Shown: in pieces, positions 47,289-57,585 of the stretch
Position numbering within the stretch: the first letter of the stretch is position 1
Layout of the letters: every line of letters starts with the position of its first letter
NCBI RefSeq assembly: GCF_014652375.1
Contig: NZ_BMYR01000001.1
Location: 358,292 to 422,291, forward strand
Reading direction: 5' to 3'
DNA: 64,000 nt
Source of the DNA: Alishewanella tabrizica
Lineage (GTDB): Bacteria; Pseudomonadota; Gammaproteobacteria; Enterobacterales; Alteromonadaceae
Program-made: the position numbers and the translations under genes
The notes under the pieces: model-generated
What the model saw: only the letters and a program-made list of their open reading frames with translations
Database searches by the model: none
What the model was told of the DNA's origin: nothing

Positions 47289-48572
47289 CTACTCCTGCCG
47301 CATTGCCAGTACTGCGGAAACGGTAATAAAAGAACCAAAAACAACCAATAATGTGGATGGCTGTAAGGTTTGCATGATAGCGGGATACGCAGTTTGCATA
47401 CTGTCATAGTCATATACTGACAACATATTGCCTGACGATACCACAGATAACGCCTCAGCTAGCAGCACATTGTTTGCACCACGCGTTCCAGGCAGACTAG
47501 CAAGATGCCACTCATCAACATAAGCCGTCAAGGGCGCTAAGGTTTGTGTTACATCTTTATCTTTTAGCATCCCGACTAAGGCAATAATTTTACTATAACG
47601 CGGTTTAAGAATATGCAACTGACTGGCCAAATAAGCAGCTGATTGTGGATTATGTGCCACATCCAGTAACACATCAGGCTGATGTTGCACAAACTGCATT
47701 CGACCTGGTAAGCGCAACTGCGATAAGCAAGCGTTTAATGTTGCCTCCGCAGGTAATTTGCCTAACTGCTCTAAAACCGCCAAACTGGTCGCCACATTTT
47801 GTACCGGCACTCCGGGTAATGGGAGATTGGCGTAACGATGAGAGATCCCTTGCCATTCCCAACTGTCTGAAGCAAGACGATAATGAAAATGTTGGCCTAC
47901 TTGGAGTAACGTAGTCCCTTTTTCCAACGCCACCGCTAAAATAGCCTGGGGCGGTTCTACTTCACCTGAAATGGCGACTTTTCCGGTGCGAAAGATTCCT
48001 GCCTTTTCTTTACTGATGCTCTCTACATCATGCCCTAACCAATCTTGATGATCTAAACCGATAGTGGTGATAACACTGACATCCGGTTCGATGATATTAG
48101 TCGCATCCAATCTGCCCCCTAAACCAACTTCGATGAGACAATACTCAGGGGAGTGCGCTTGCAAAATAGCGAAGGCAACCAACGTAGTGAATTCAAAGTA
48201 GGTCAATGAGGTATCTTGACGTAAAGCATCTACTAACGCAAAGGCGTCAAGCCAATCTGCATCAGCAACATCCTGTCCATTCAAGCGCAAGCGCTCATTA
48301 AAATATTGCAAATGGGGTGATGTATATACGCCAACAGTATGGCCTTGGGCTAAGAGGACTTGTTCTAAGGTGCGCAGTGTTGTGCCTTTACCATTGGTGC
48401 CAGCAACTAAAACCACTTGCCCTGGCAATGAGGTTAAATTACCACGTTCAGCTACACGCTTCACACGCTCAAGTCCCATCTCAATCTTATCAATTGGATG
48501 GCTTTGCTCAATATAGCAAAGCCAATCGGCCAGCGTGTGGCGCGATTGGCTATTCAGGTTTTCGACAGACAT
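47289..48572 (-). CDS. folC: Bifunctional folylpolyglutamate / dihydrofolate synthase
   Basis: 427-residue Mur-ligase-fold enzyme adding glutamates to folates. P-loop VAGTNGKGTTLRTLE, GVYTSPHLQYFNERLRLNG, EVGLGGRLDATNII, LDVAHNPQSA. Placed between accD and dedD as in E. coli. Confidence 0.96.
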   Translation of the reverse strand: MSVENLNSQSRHTLADWLCYIEQSHPIDKIEMGLERVKRVAERGNLTSLPGQVVLVAGTNGKGTTLRTLEQVLLAQGHTVGVYTSPHLQYFNERLRLNGQDVADADWLDAFALVDALRQDTSLTYFEFTTLVAFAILQAHSPEYCLIEVGLGGRLDATNIIEPDVSVITTIGLDHQDWLGHDVESISKEKAGIFRTGKVAISGEVEPPQAILAVALEKGTTLLQVGQHFHYRLASDSWEWQGISHRYANLPLPGVPVQNVATSLAVLEQLGKLPAEATLNACLSQLRLPGRMQFVQHQPDVLLDVAHNPQSAAYLASQLHILKPRYSKIIALVGMLKDKDVTQTLAPLTAYVDEWHLASLPGTRGANNVLLAEALSVVSSGNMLSVYDYDSMQTAYPAIMQTLQPSTLLVVFGSFITVSAVLAMRQE

Positions 48573-48578
48573 AAATCC

Positions 48579-49451
48579 TTAAGCGGCGCTGCTTTTAACA
48601 ACGGGCAGCGGCAATTGCATAAACTTAGCGACTAATCGTGCAATTGTATCGCGCATTTCACGGCGGTCAACAATCATATCAATTGCACCATGTTCTAATA
48701 AGAATTCACTGCGCTGAAAGCCTTCTGGTAACTTCTCTCGAACTGTTTGTTCAATAACACGTGGTCCGGCAAAACCGATTAAGGCCTTCGGCTCACCAAT
48801 ATTAATATCCCCTAACATCGCTAAGCTGGCTGAAACGCCCCCCATCGTTGGATCTGTAAGCACAGAAATATAGGGTAAGCCTTGCTCGCTCATTTTGGCC
48901 AAGGCAGCACTGGTTTTCGCCATTTGCATTAACGAGAACAAGGCTTCTTGCATCCTCGCGCCGCCACTGGCAGAAAAACAAACAAAGGGGATTTTGTGTT
49001 TCAGCGCGTATTCCACCCCTGCCACAAATTTTGCACCAACCACCGATGCCATCGATCCGCCCATAAACTCAAACTCAAAGGCGGCAGCAACCACAGGCAT
49101 ACCATGTAACGCACCGTGCATCACCACCATCGCATCTTTCTCGTTAGTGTCTTTTTGTGCTGCGACAAGACGATCTTTATACCGTTTACTGTCTTTAAAC
49201 TTCAGTAAATCTTGTGGTTCTAACTCAGCGGCAAGTTCTTTGGTAGAACCGGAGTCAAAGAAGTTTTGCAAGCGACTGCGTGCAGTCACGCGCATGTGAT
49301 GATCACATTTTGGACATACACCAAGGTTACGATCTAAATCTGCTTTATACAGCACCGCATCACACGACATACATTTGGTCCATACCCCTTCTGGAATATT
49401 ACGACGACCTGACGAAGAGGTTCTGGGGAGGATCTTTTCTAACCAACTCAT
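48579..49451 (-). CDS. accD: Acetyl-CoA carboxylase carboxyltransferase subunit beta
   Basis: 290-residue beta subunit for the malonyl-CoA-forming step of fatty-acid synthesis. N-terminal Cys4 zinc finger ([10 protein letters not shown] and CPKCDHHMR), then the crotonase-like transferase core with [15 protein letters not shown] and [14 protein letters not shown]. Six bases from folC. Confidence 0.97.
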   Translation of the reverse strand: MSWLEKILPRTSSSGRRNIPEGVWTKCMSCDAVLYKADLDRNLGVCPKCDHHMRVTARSRLQNFFDSGSTKELAAELEPQDLLKFKDSKRYKDRLVAAQKDTNEKDAMVVMHGALHGMPVVAAAFEFEFMGGSMASVVGAKFVAGVEYALKHKIPFVCFSASGGARMQEALFSLMQMAKTSAALAKMSEQGLPYISVLTDPTMGGVSASLAMLGDINIGEPKALIGFAGPRVIEQTVREKLPEGFQRSEFLLEHGAIDMIVDRREMRDTIARLVAKFMQLPLPVVKSSAA

Positions 49452-49621
49452 AAAGGCTTCCTAATTCTGATCATGCTGATAATAGTTGATTATCTGAGCA
49501 TAAAATACGCTAAAACCATCGAAATGGCGCAAATGCCACTATTAAAACACAAATATAGGCCCATCGAATACAGAAAACTGGTCTTAGTAGTATGGGGCGT
49601 TAACATCACAGAGTCTACAAC

Positions 49622-50410
49622 TTACGTCGGGGGCAAAAACAAAGGCCCTAATGCCACTTTCGGGATCTGAAAATGCGCTGGATAATCAACATCAACTAAA
49701 TACAATCCCCCCGGCTTTGCCGTTGCAGCAGCTAAATGACGGTTTTTACTCGCCAGTAGCATCGCTAACCAATCGGGGGATTGCCGCCCCATACCAATCT
49801 CTAATAGGCTGCCGGTAATATTGCGTACCATGTGGTGTAAAAATGCATTGGCTTTAATATCCAAGACCACATAGTCACCAAAACGTTCCAAGCGCAGATG
49901 CTGAACATGGCGAAACGGCGTGTTCGATTGGCATTGAATTGCCCGAAATGCACTAAAATCATGCTCCCCAAGCAACACAGGTGCCGCTTGCTGCATTAAA
50001 GTAACATCCAAGGATTGATGATAATGACTGATACCAGAGCGTAAAATGGCTGGCCGATATTTGTGGTTATAAATAACATAACGATAACGACGGGCCGTCG
50101 CACTGAATCGGGCATGAAAATCGTCAGGAACCACTTTCGCCCATCGAACAGCCACTTGATCAGGTAACTGGGTATTGGTGCCCATTACCCACGCTTTCTC
50201 ATCACGTATAGATGTGGTGTCAAAATGCACCACCTGCCCTGTCGCGTGCACGCCGGCGTCTGTTCGACCTGCGCAAAACACTTCAACAGGCTGGTTAGCC
50301 ACCTTGGCTAAAGCCATTTCTAACTCTGCTTGCACACTGGTTACTTCCCGCTGGCGCTGCCATCCAAAAAAACCAGTGCCATCGTATTCAATACCTAAGG
50401 CTATCCGCAT
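49622..50410 (-). CDS. truA: tRNA pseudouridine(38-40) synthase
   Basis: 262-residue enzyme modifying positions 38-40 of the anticodon arm. The catalytic aspartate is in [18 protein letters not shown]; other motifs are [20 protein letters not shown] and [11 protein letters not shown]. The usual order is fimV-truA-accD; a 170-base gap without a gene precedes accD. Confidence 0.96.
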   Translation of the reverse strand: MRIALGIEYDGTGFFGWQRQREVTSVQAELEMALAKVANQPVEVFCAGRTDAGVHATGQVVHFDTTSIRDEKAWVMGTNTQLPDQVAVRWAKVVPDDFHARFSATARRYRYVIYNHKYRPAILRSGISHYHQSLDVTLMQQAAPVLLGEHDFSAFRAIQCQSNTPFRHVQHLRLERFGDYVVLDIKANAFLHHMVRNITGSLLEIGMGRQSPDWLAMLLASKNRHLAAATAKPGGLYLVDVDYPAHFQIPKVALGPLFLPPT

Positions 50411-50481
50411 TTTCCACCCTCAATTAACTGCGGCGATTATACCGCAGCTAAGCCGATATGCCCAAACACCTTAAATACGCC

Positions 50482-53400
50482 CTACTCTGGCTTTAACGCG
50501 GTTGCTTTATCTTTAACATAATCAGGGGCGTCCGAGTTAAGGACTTCATCAATCAGAGAAAGTGCACTCTCTGGTTCATCCATTTCGAAATAGGCCCGAA
50601 TAAGATCGAGCTTCCCCGCAAAACCGGCGTCTTCTTGATCAACATCTGTTTTGTTGTGTTCACCGATAATATCAGCAAACTCGTCAAGCCCCACATCCAC
50701 ATTTAATTGTGTAAAACGTTCTTGATCTTCTTCAGTTTGCTCCATAGCATTAAGCAAATTATCGATCTCGACAAAATCGTCATCTGATAATACCGGCTCG
50801 TCGTCGTTATCAGACGTATCAGCGATGGCAGAATTTAACCATGCTTCAGCTTCGGCATCAGCGTCGGCCTCCATGGCTGCAGTATCTTCTTGTTTAATCG
50901 CTGCAAGCTCGTTTAGCAACTCATCGAATTGACTATCATCAAGCCCTAACACCAATTCATCGTCGTTATCCGTTATGGTGTCAGTACTTTCACTGTCTTG
51001 CCACAGTTCCGTATCCGCCAACTCGCTGGTCTCTAAGGCATTAACGTCAGCATTTAACAAAGCATCAAGTTCTGCATCAGTATCTGTATCTGTATCTGTA
51101 TCTGTATCTGTATCTGTATCTGTATCTGAATCAAACGCTAACTCAGTCTCAAAATCAGTATCTTGCGCCAAAGCACTGTCTAGATCGGTATCGTTAGCCG
51201 TATCTAGCGCTAAATCAGTACCTGTAGCGATATCGGAATCAAGCTCTAGATCAGGATCGCGTGTGAGTTGTTCAATTTGTTGCGCCAACTGACTAAGCTC
51301 TGCCGCATCTTGCGCGGCTGCAGCGGCGTCATTGTCTAATTCAACAAAAGCATCTTGCACATCTTGCACATCTTGCGCTGCAAATTCAGCGTCATTGTCT
51401 AACTCAACAATAGCATCTTGCACATCTTGCGCTGCGACTTCAGCGTCATTGTCTAACTCAACAATAGCATCATGCGTATCTTGCGCTGCAACTTCAGCGT
51501 CATTGTCTAACTCAACAATAACATCTTGCGCTTCAGTAACTGTGTCTTTATCTAACTCAGCAGGCGTATCTTGTTCATCAGGTGCTAAATCCAGCTCGGG
51601 ATAACTGTCAAGTATTTGGCTTGGATTCTCAACCGATAGCGCGGCTTCGCTTGGCCGGTTGACCGAATTATCTTCTGCCGTATTCAAATCTAACGATAAC
51701 GCATTATCGTCATCGTTATGTGTTATCTGCTCAAGATCAATATCCGAAAGAGTGAGTTCTTCGGCAGCCGTTAATGGTGAGTCGGCTGTACGCAAAGACT
51801 GTTCGGCAGCAGCCTGCTGCTCAATATCATCCAACTCTGCATGCAACAACTGCTCATCTTCAGAAAGCAGTTCTTGTCCCTCATCAAGCGCCAGATCAGA
51901 CAGATCTTGAGCTTCTGTTTCAGCGGCCAAGCGTTCAGCAAACTCTTCTAGTTCAGAATTATCAAAGCGTGTTTCTGTAGTAACATCGGTGTCTACTCCC
52001 GTGTCGACATCCGTGTCTAACAGAACCGTATTCTCTTGAGCATTGGCAGAAGAGAAATCAAAATCAGCCTCATTTAAAAGGCTGATATCGTCTGCCAAGT
52101 CATCTGTAAGCGTATCAGCGGATAAACCCGTCTCAGCAAAAGAGGCATTATCTTGCTTATCGGCCGTTTCACGTCCCTGCTCTGGATAGTTTTCGGGCAG
52201 ATCCAGTTCAATTTCTTCTAGCAAACTATCAATATCATCTTGATTATCGAAAGCAGTAGCCTCGCGCTGTTCTGGCAGGGTGTCAGCGGAATCGCCCAGA
52301 AGATCTGATAACTCCGAGTCTTCAGGATCCGCCAACTCGATTACTTCATCAGCGTCATCCTCCACGGCTAACAGCGCGGCAAGATCGGTATCAGATAAAA
52401 TATTATTAGCGTCAAAACTTAATTCATCTTCAGTAGGTAACGACAAATCGTTATCCGCTCGGCCCGCTGATGGCTCATCAAGCGTAATATCCAAACTGTC
52501 ATCCAAACGATCATTCAGATCACCTCCGTCAAGTAAATCGGTGCGTAATGGATCCGGTTCGTTTAACTCATCCAGTAAGATGTCATCACTAAAATCAGGT
52601 AAATCATCATCCAACAAACTGTCTTTAGCCGTAGCCTGTTTCGATGTTTCTTTTGGCTCAAAGGCATCGCCTAGCAGGCTGTCATCAAGATCAAATAAAC
52701 TATCGTCAAAATCCTGACTGGTATCTAATGGCGGTAATGGCGACTGATATCCCGGCTTCGCTACCGGCTCACTGATCGCAGCGGCGACGGTCTGTTCTGT
52801 TTTACGACTACGGCGCATGATCCAGAATAACCCGCCAAGTAATAACAAAATCGCTGGCAATGAAGCCGCCACAACCCAACTCAATGGATTCTTGAGCAAA
52901 TCATCTAACGCTGAATGTTGTTCAGCCGCTAATTTTGCCGCCTCTTCAGCGGCTTTCTGCGCTTGTTGTTCTGCCAAAATTTGCTGTTGCTGCTGCAATA
53001 ACTGATTTAATTGTTGCTGTAACAGGCTATCTTCTGCTAACTGTGCTTTTAACCCCTGTAATTCTTCCTCAACTCGACCAAGCGAACCCCGCAACTGTTG
53101 ATTTTCAAGCGCAATACCTTCGATCAATTGCATAGAGTCTTGATATTGTTCTTTTAATACCGTTAATTCAGCAGCTGTTTGTTGCTGAACGACATTAGGT
53201 TTTGCCGCAGCTTCTCGTGCTTTGGCGCGCGCAGCCGATTCACGTGCGACACGCTCTGCCCACCATTTATCGTCAGCATCCGCTTTACGCCTCGCGACTT
53301 CGGGATCCACACTGCGTATTTCCCGTAAATCAGGCAGTAGTAGCATGGCACCAGGTTGTAAATGATTGAAGTTCGCGTCATTAAACGCTTGGGGATTTTT

Positions 53401-53625
53401 TAAGAACAATGCATACATCACCTGATAGGTCGTCACACTGCTATTGGGTTTAACTTGCTCGGCAATCCGCCACAAGGTATCGCTGGCAGTTAATGGGCCA
53501 AATTGTTTTTGTAACAGCACACTGTCTGAGTTTTTTGGACCACGAATTTGCGTTGGTGCCGAATCGGCCATCGCAAGTGGCAATATATTGACAAAAACTA
53601 ATAGTAAAACAATTAGAACGGGCAT
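50482..53625 (-). CDS. fimV: FimV-like peptidoglycan-binding polar hub protein
   Basis: 1047 residues. Signal-like N-terminus, LysM-type domain (~38-100; FGPLTASDTLWRIAEQVKPN), coiled coil (~145-235, Gln-rich), one membrane helix (248-270; WVVAASLPAILLLLGGLFWI), a very long Asp/Glu-rich cytoplasmic region with tandem repeats, and a C-terminal TPR-like FimV domain (GKLDLIRAYFEMDEPESALS). In Pseudomonas and Vibrio such proteins organise the cell pole and type IV pili or flagella. The upstream pdxB-asd and downstream truA match the usual context. Confidence 0.92.
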   Translation of the reverse strand: MPVLIVLLLVFVNILPLAMADSAPTQIRGPKNSDSVLLQKQFGPLTASDTLWRIAEQVKPNSSVTTYQVMYALFLKNPQAFNDANFNHLQPGAMLLLPDLREIRSVDPEVARRKADADDKWWAERVARESAARAKAREAAAKPNVVQQQTAAELTVLKEQYQDSMQLIEGIALENQQLRGSLGRVEEELQGLKAQLAEDSLLQQQLNQLLQQQQQILAEQQAQKAAEEAAKLAAEQHSALDDLLKNPLSWVVAASLPAILLLLGGLFWIMRRSRKTEQTVAAAISEPVAKPGYQSPLPPLDTSQDFDDSLFDLDDSLLGDAFEPKETSKQATAKDSLLDDDLPDFSDDILLDELNEPDPLRTDLLDGGDLNDRLDDSLDITLDEPSAGRADNDLSLPTEDELSFDANNILSDTDLAALLAVEDDADEVIELADPEDSELSDLLGDSADTLPEQREATAFDNQDDIDSLLEEIELDLPENYPEQGRETADKQDNASFAETGLSADTLTDDLADDISLLNEADFDFSSANAQENTVLLDTDVDTGVDTDVTTETRFDNSELEEFAERLAAETEAQDLSDLALDEGQELLSEDEQLLHAELDDIEQQAAAEQSLRTADSPLTAAEELTLSDIDLEQITHNDDDNALSLDLNTAEDNSVNRPSEAALSVENPSQILDSYPELDLAPDEQDTPAELDKDTVTEAQDVIVELDNDAEVAAQDTHDAIVELDNDAEVAAQDVQDAIVELDNDAEFAAQDVQDVQDAFVELDNDAAAAAQDAAELSQLAQQIEQLTRDPDLELDSDIATGTDLALDTANDTDLDSALAQDTDFETELAFDSDTDTDTDTDTDTDTDTDAELDALLNADVNALETSELADTELWQDSESTDTITDNDDELVLGLDDSQFDELLNELAAIKQEDTAAMEADADAEAEAWLNSAIADTSDNDDEPVLSDDDFVEIDNLLNAMEQTEEDQERFTQLNVDVGLDEFADIIGEHNKTDVDQEDAGFAGKLDLIRAYFEMDEPESALSLIDEVLNSDAPDYVKDKATALKPE
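51080..51127. repeat. Eight-copy 6-bp microsatellite in fimV
   Basis: GTATCT repeated eight times without interruption (plus strand), coding for an Asp-Thr run in FimV. The unit is a multiple of three, so copy change would alter length without frameshift. Confidence 0.97.
51305..51530. repeat. 54-bp tandem repeats in fimV (18-residue units)
   Basis: Copies of TCAGCGTCATTGTCTAACTC begin at 51386, 51440 and 51494, exactly 54 bases apart, with a diverged copy preceding them. They encode VELDNDAEVAAQD-type 18-residue acidic repeats; the copy nearest 51360 has an extra nine-base expansion. Confidence 0.93.
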
Positions 53626-53822
53626 CAGGATTCCTTAGCCGAGCACCTAGACTCACATTAAAGTCAAACTCTGTGGCTGTGTTATGCAAGCCGTGTTCCA
53701 TATTACGCTTGCGCAGTGCGTTAAATATAATGCAGAACCACTTTTCTGGCTAGTAGTTGACGCTGGCATGTTAGCAAATTGATAACGTTATTGACTTAAT
53801 GGCGAGCTCAAGCACTCTACAG

Positions 53823-53846
53823 AAAAAAAGCGCCCTTGGGCGCTTT
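53823..53846 (-). terminator. Terminator downstream of asd
   Basis: AAAGCGCCC / GGGCGCTTT with a two-base apparent loop, followed by more T on the minus strand; 27 bases after the asd stop. Confidence 0.85.
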
Positions 53847-53872
53847 AAGACAGGCGGTCAGGCTCATAGCCA

Positions 53873-54892
53873 TTATAAGTAATCGCGAATGAGATGTTCG
53901 GCAATTTGAATACTATTGGTGGCGGCCCCTTTGCGAATATTGTCTGCCACTATCCACAAATTAATGCCATTTTCATGGGAAAGATCTTGCCGGATCCGGC
54001 CAACAAATACCTCATCTTTGCCAGCAGCACTGCACACCTGTGTTGGGAAGTCAGCATTATTCTCTAACAACACAACACCGGGCGCGTTGGCAAGTAGGGC
54101 TTTAACATGTTCAACGGTAATGGGCATTCTGGTTTCAATGTGAACGGCTTCCGCATGACCAAAGAATACCGGGACCCGCACTGCAGTGGCATTAACCGAA
54201 ATACTGCTATCACCCAAAATTTTCTGGGTTTCCCAATGCATCTTCATTTCTTCTTTGGTGTAACCGTTATCCATAAACACATCAATTTGAGGAATAACGT
54301 TAAAGGCGATTTGACGCGCAAACTCTCCGTCTTCATCAATCGGCTGACCATTTAATAACTTAGCTGTTTCTTTTGCTAGCGCTTCAACAGCTGACTGGCC
54401 AGCGCCACTAACAGATTGATAAGTCGCGACATTGACTCGACTGATCCCAACCGCATCATGAATTGGTTTTAATGCCACTAACATTTGTATCGTAGAGCAG
54501 TTGGGGTTAGCGATAATATTGCGATTACGATAATCGGCAATAGCCGCGGCATTTACTTCGGGTACAACCAACGGAATATCGGCTTCGTAACGGAAATGCG
54601 AGGTATTGTCGATAACGACACAGCCCGCCTCAGCTGCTTTAGGTGCATAAATGGCTGAAATACTCCCGCCAGCAGAAAATAACCCAATTTGAGCTTGGCT
54701 CCAATCGAATTGCTCGGCATCTAATACCGTGATTTTTTTGCCTTTAAACGTAATAGTGCCACCAGCAGAGCGACTACTAGCGAGCGGAAATAATTGCGCC
54801 ACAGGGAAATCACGTTGTTCAAGAATTTCAATTAAATGTTGGCCTACCAAGCCGGTCGCGCCTAAAATCGCGACATTGTATTGCGACGCCAT
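53873..54892 (-). CDS. asd: Aspartate-semialdehyde dehydrogenase
   Basis: 339-residue enzyme of the lysine/threonine/methionine pathway. NADP motif ILGATGLVGQHLIEIL; the catalytic cysteine is present in IIANPNCSTIQML, so this is the active type rather than the Cys-less Usg paralogue found at the same position in E. coli. The frame opens at an ATG (54901) touching AGAGG; the ATG at 54892, nine bases from AGAGG, is the likely start. Confidence 0.95.
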   Translation of the reverse strand: MASQYNVAILGATGLVGQHLIEILEQRDFPVAQLFPLASSRSAGGTITFKGKKITVLDAEQFDWSQAQIGLFSAGGSISAIYAPKAAEAGCVVIDNTSHFRYEADIPLVVPEVNAAAIADYRNRNIIANPNCSTIQMLVALKPIHDAVGISRVNVATYQSVSGAGQSAVEALAKETAKLLNGQPIDEDGEFARQIAFNVIPQIDVFMDNGYTKEEMKMHWETQKILGDSSISVNATAVRVPVFFGHAEAVHIETRMPITVEHVKALLANAPGVVLLENNADFPTQVCSAAGKDEVFVGRIRQDLSHENGINLWIVADNIRKGAATNSIQIAEHLIRDYL

Positions 54893-54905
54893 GCGATGCA
54901 TCCTC

Positions 54906-56012
54906 TTAATTAAAGCCTAATTGGCTAAGCCAGGGCGGTGTAGCCTGACCGACAAGCTGTAACGCGCTAAACTCCCGTCGCGCCGGATATGACTTACGAA
55001 GCCAGTCAAATCCTTTCCCTTCAATATGATAACGAAATAAGGCATCGTCACGCCGTACATCATATAACATTCTCGCGACATTTTGGACATCTGGAAGCCC
55101 AAAATTTGCAGATATTTGCAGTTTTTCCACTGCTGGCACTGGCAATAATTCGCTAAGGTGTGCGCTCTCGGGGATCTGTAACAGTTCACAGCAACGTTGA
55201 TATAACATGGCGGTACCACGCGCCTTACCCTCAATACTGTGTCCAGCAATATGGGCTGTAGCGATATCACAATAGGCGATCAATGGTCGCAAGATCTCAG
55301 GCTCGTGTTCCCAGACATCTAACACCAAGGGGCGCCGACATTGTTGCTGAGCTGCCAATAAAGCGGCATTATCTATTACACCGCCACGTGAGGCATTAAT
55401 GATGGCGCAATCCGGTTTAAGTTTCGCCAATTGTGTGGCGTTAAGTAAATGCGTGGTTTGCTCTAAACCGGTTTTTGTCAGTGGCGTATGAAAACTAATA
55501 ATATCGGCTTGCTGACATAGCTGTTCAAAATCGGTATGCGCAAAATCAGCTTCGTGCTTGGCCCGAATAGGATCACAAAGCAGCACCGGAATGTGTAAAG
55601 CCGTTAAAGCATTAGCCAAACGACGCCCAATGTTACCAACACCAACAATCCCGACGGTTTTGTCACGCAATTGCCATTGATAACGCTCGGCTAAACACCA
55701 AAGGCTACTTAATACATATTCCACAACCGATTGGGCATTACAGCCAGGTGCAGAACTAAATGCAATATTTCGTGCCGCGAGATAAGTACGATCAATGTGA
55801 TCCATGCCAATGGTCGCGGTACCGACAAATTGTAATTTTTTATTCGCTGCTAACAAAGCCTCATTAACCTGAGTCACTGAACGTACTAATAAAATATCGG
55901 CTTCAGCGATATCATTTGCGCGGGCCGTTCGACCATTGAAAAGCGTTACCTCACCCAATTTTGCAAAAAACGCTTGCACCAGGGGCATATTTTCGTCAGC
56001 AAAAATCTTCAT
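54906..56012 (-). CDS. pdxB: Erythronate-4-phosphate dehydrogenase
   Basis: 368-residue D-2-hydroxyacid dehydrogenase of pyridoxal-phosphate synthesis. N-terminal MKIFADENMPLVQAFFAKLG, NAD motif VGIVGVGNIGRRLA, catalytic His/Glu in ATAHIAGHSIEGKARG, and the PdxB C-terminal dimer domain. Two adjacent ATGs exist; 56012 fits the family start. Thirteen bases from asd. Confidence 0.95.
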   Translation of the reverse strand: MKIFADENMPLVQAFFAKLGEVTLFNGRTARANDIAEADILLVRSVTQVNEALLAANKKLQFVGTATIGMDHIDRTYLAARNIAFSSAPGCNAQSVVEYVLSSLWCLAERYQWQLRDKTVGIVGVGNIGRRLANALTALHIPVLLCDPIRAKHEADFAHTDFEQLCQQADIISFHTPLTKTGLEQTTHLLNATQLAKLKPDCAIINASRGGVIDNAALLAAQQQCRRPLVLDVWEHEPEILRPLIAYCDIATAHIAGHSIEGKARGTAMLYQRCCELLQIPESAHLSELLPVPAVEKLQISANFGLPDVQNVARMLYDVRRDDALFRYHIEGKGFDWLRKSYPARREFSALQLVGQATPPWLSQLGFN

Positions 56013-56162
56013 CATGCGTTCTCATTACGGCTTAAAAATTAAGCATGCTCACTTGGGAAGCCCACTCTTCCATTCAGCGTTGCTTAGCGTACCACCGCCT
56101 GTTGCCATTATGCTAGAAACATCATACTCACTGCATTATTTTTGCAACCGTTGTCTGAACAA

Positions 56163-56188
56163 AAAAGGCGCTTAATCAAGCGCCTTTT
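56163..56188 (-). terminator. Terminator downstream of fabB
   Basis: GGCGCTT / AAGCGCC stem with an AATC loop extended by A/T pairs; T tract on either strand, 18 bases after the fabB stop. Confidence 0.88.
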
Positions 56189-56205
56189 CAATGCACAGAG
56201 AAAGC

Positions 56206-57420
56206 TTAATTGGTATAGCGCTGCAACACTAACGTGGCATTAGTGCCACCAAAACCAAAGCTGTTTGACATCACAGTATTGAGCACGGCATCACGTGGCT
56301 CAGTCACAATGTTCAATCCTTTGGCAGCGTCGTCTAACTCGCCAATATTTATAGAAGGCGCTATAAAGTTATGCTGCATCATCAGCAATGAATAAATCGC
56401 TTCATGCACCCCCGCGGCTCCGAGCGCATGCCCTGTCATCGCTTTAGTCGCACTTATGGCAGGCATTTGACCTGCAAAGACTTCTTGAATAGCCCCCAGC
56501 TCTTTAACATCACCCACTGGGGTACTGGTACCATGCGTATTTAAATAATCAATAGGGGCTGATACACCCTGCATGGCCATTTGCATGCAGCGTACAGCGC
56601 CCTCACCACTTGGGGCCACCATATCGTAACCATCCGAGGTGGCGCCATAGCCGACAATTTCTGCGTAAATCGTCGCACCACGCGCCAGCGCGTGTTCGAG
56701 CTCTTCAACAACCACAATGCCACCACCACCACTGATTACAAACCCATCGCGATTAGCATCATAGGTTCGAGACGCAACTGTTGGTGTATCATTATAACGT
56801 GAGGATAACGCGCCCATGGCATCAAATTCCATGGCTAAGGTCCAATGCACCTCTTCACCGCCCCCCGCAAACACGATGTCTTGTTTACCTAATTGAATCA
56901 GCTCCATGGCATTACCAATACAGTGCGCGCTGGTGGCGCACGCTGAGCTGATAGAGTAGTTAACACCCTTAATTTTAAACGGTGTCGCTAAACAAGCAGA
57001 ACAGGTACTCGACATCGTTTTAGGCACGGCATAGGGTCCAACCCGTTTTACCCCTTTTTCCCGTAAAATATCGGCTGCTTCAACCTGAGTTTTAGACGAA
57101 GCGCCACCTGAACCAACCACTAGGCCGACGCGAGGATTGGAAATTTGTTCTTCAGTCAGGCCAGCATCTTGCATTGCTTCTTGCATGGCGATGTAAGCAT
57201 AGGCTGCTGCATCACCCATAAAACGCAACGCTTTACGATCAATCAAATCACTTGGGTTAAGTTTTATGTCACCCCAAACTTGAGAGCGCAATCCTAGCTC
57301 GGCAAATTCCTCAGCGCGGGTAATTCCGGATTTACCGGCCTTTAACGCAGCTAATACTTCTGTTTTATTGTTACCAATACTGGATACAATGCCAAAACCG
57401 GTTATTACGGCTCTTTTCAT
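56206..57420 (-). CDS. fabB: 3-oxoacyl-ACP synthase I
   Basis: 404-residue condensing enzyme needed for unsaturated fatty-acid elongation. Catalytic cysteine in [17 protein letters not shown], histidines in [12 protein letters not shown] and [12 protein letters not shown]. Divergent from mnmC with a 165-base gap, the arrangement also found in E. coli. Confidence 0.97.
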   Translation of the reverse strand: MKRAVITGFGIVSSIGNNKTEVLAALKAGKSGITRAEEFAELGLRSQVWGDIKLNPSDLIDRKALRFMGDAAAYAYIAMQEAMQDAGLTEEQISNPRVGLVVGSGGASSKTQVEAADILREKGVKRVGPYAVPKTMSSTCSACLATPFKIKGVNYSISSACATSAHCIGNAMELIQLGKQDIVFAGGGEEVHWTLAMEFDAMGALSSRYNDTPTVASRTYDANRDGFVISGGGGIVVVEELEHALARGATIYAEIVGYGATSDGYDMVAPSGEGAVRCMQMAMQGVSAPIDYLNTHGTSTPVGDVKELGAIQEVFAGQMPAISATKAMTGHALGAAGVHEAIYSLLMMQHNFIAPSINIGELDDAAKGLNIVTEPRDAVLNTVMSNSFGFGGTNATLVLQRYTN

Positions 57421-57585
57421 GCTGACTCCCCAACCTACTTATTCAGGTTATAAAATAATTTGCGTGTTATTCTACGGCTTTTATGCCGAAAACTGGTCTG
57501 CTTTCAGCGAACAGTTGTACTCTATTTTTAATTTTGCTTCAGCCTGAGGTAAACTACAAGTTGAATTTTTCTTGGTAAGCTTACT

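Noticed and set aside
49473-49670. A 65-codon frame in the accD-truA gap
   Set aside because: Overlaps the truA end antisense, has no homology and no ribosome site.
50975-52717. Serine-rich frames antisense to fimV
   Set aside because: They mirror the Asp/Glu-rich repeats of FimV on the other strand, a codon artefact; FimV has clear domains.
53873-54892. Usg, the inactive ASADH-like paralogue, instead of asd
   Set aside because: The catalytic cysteine is present in NPNCSTIQM, so an active enzyme is more likely despite the usg-like position.
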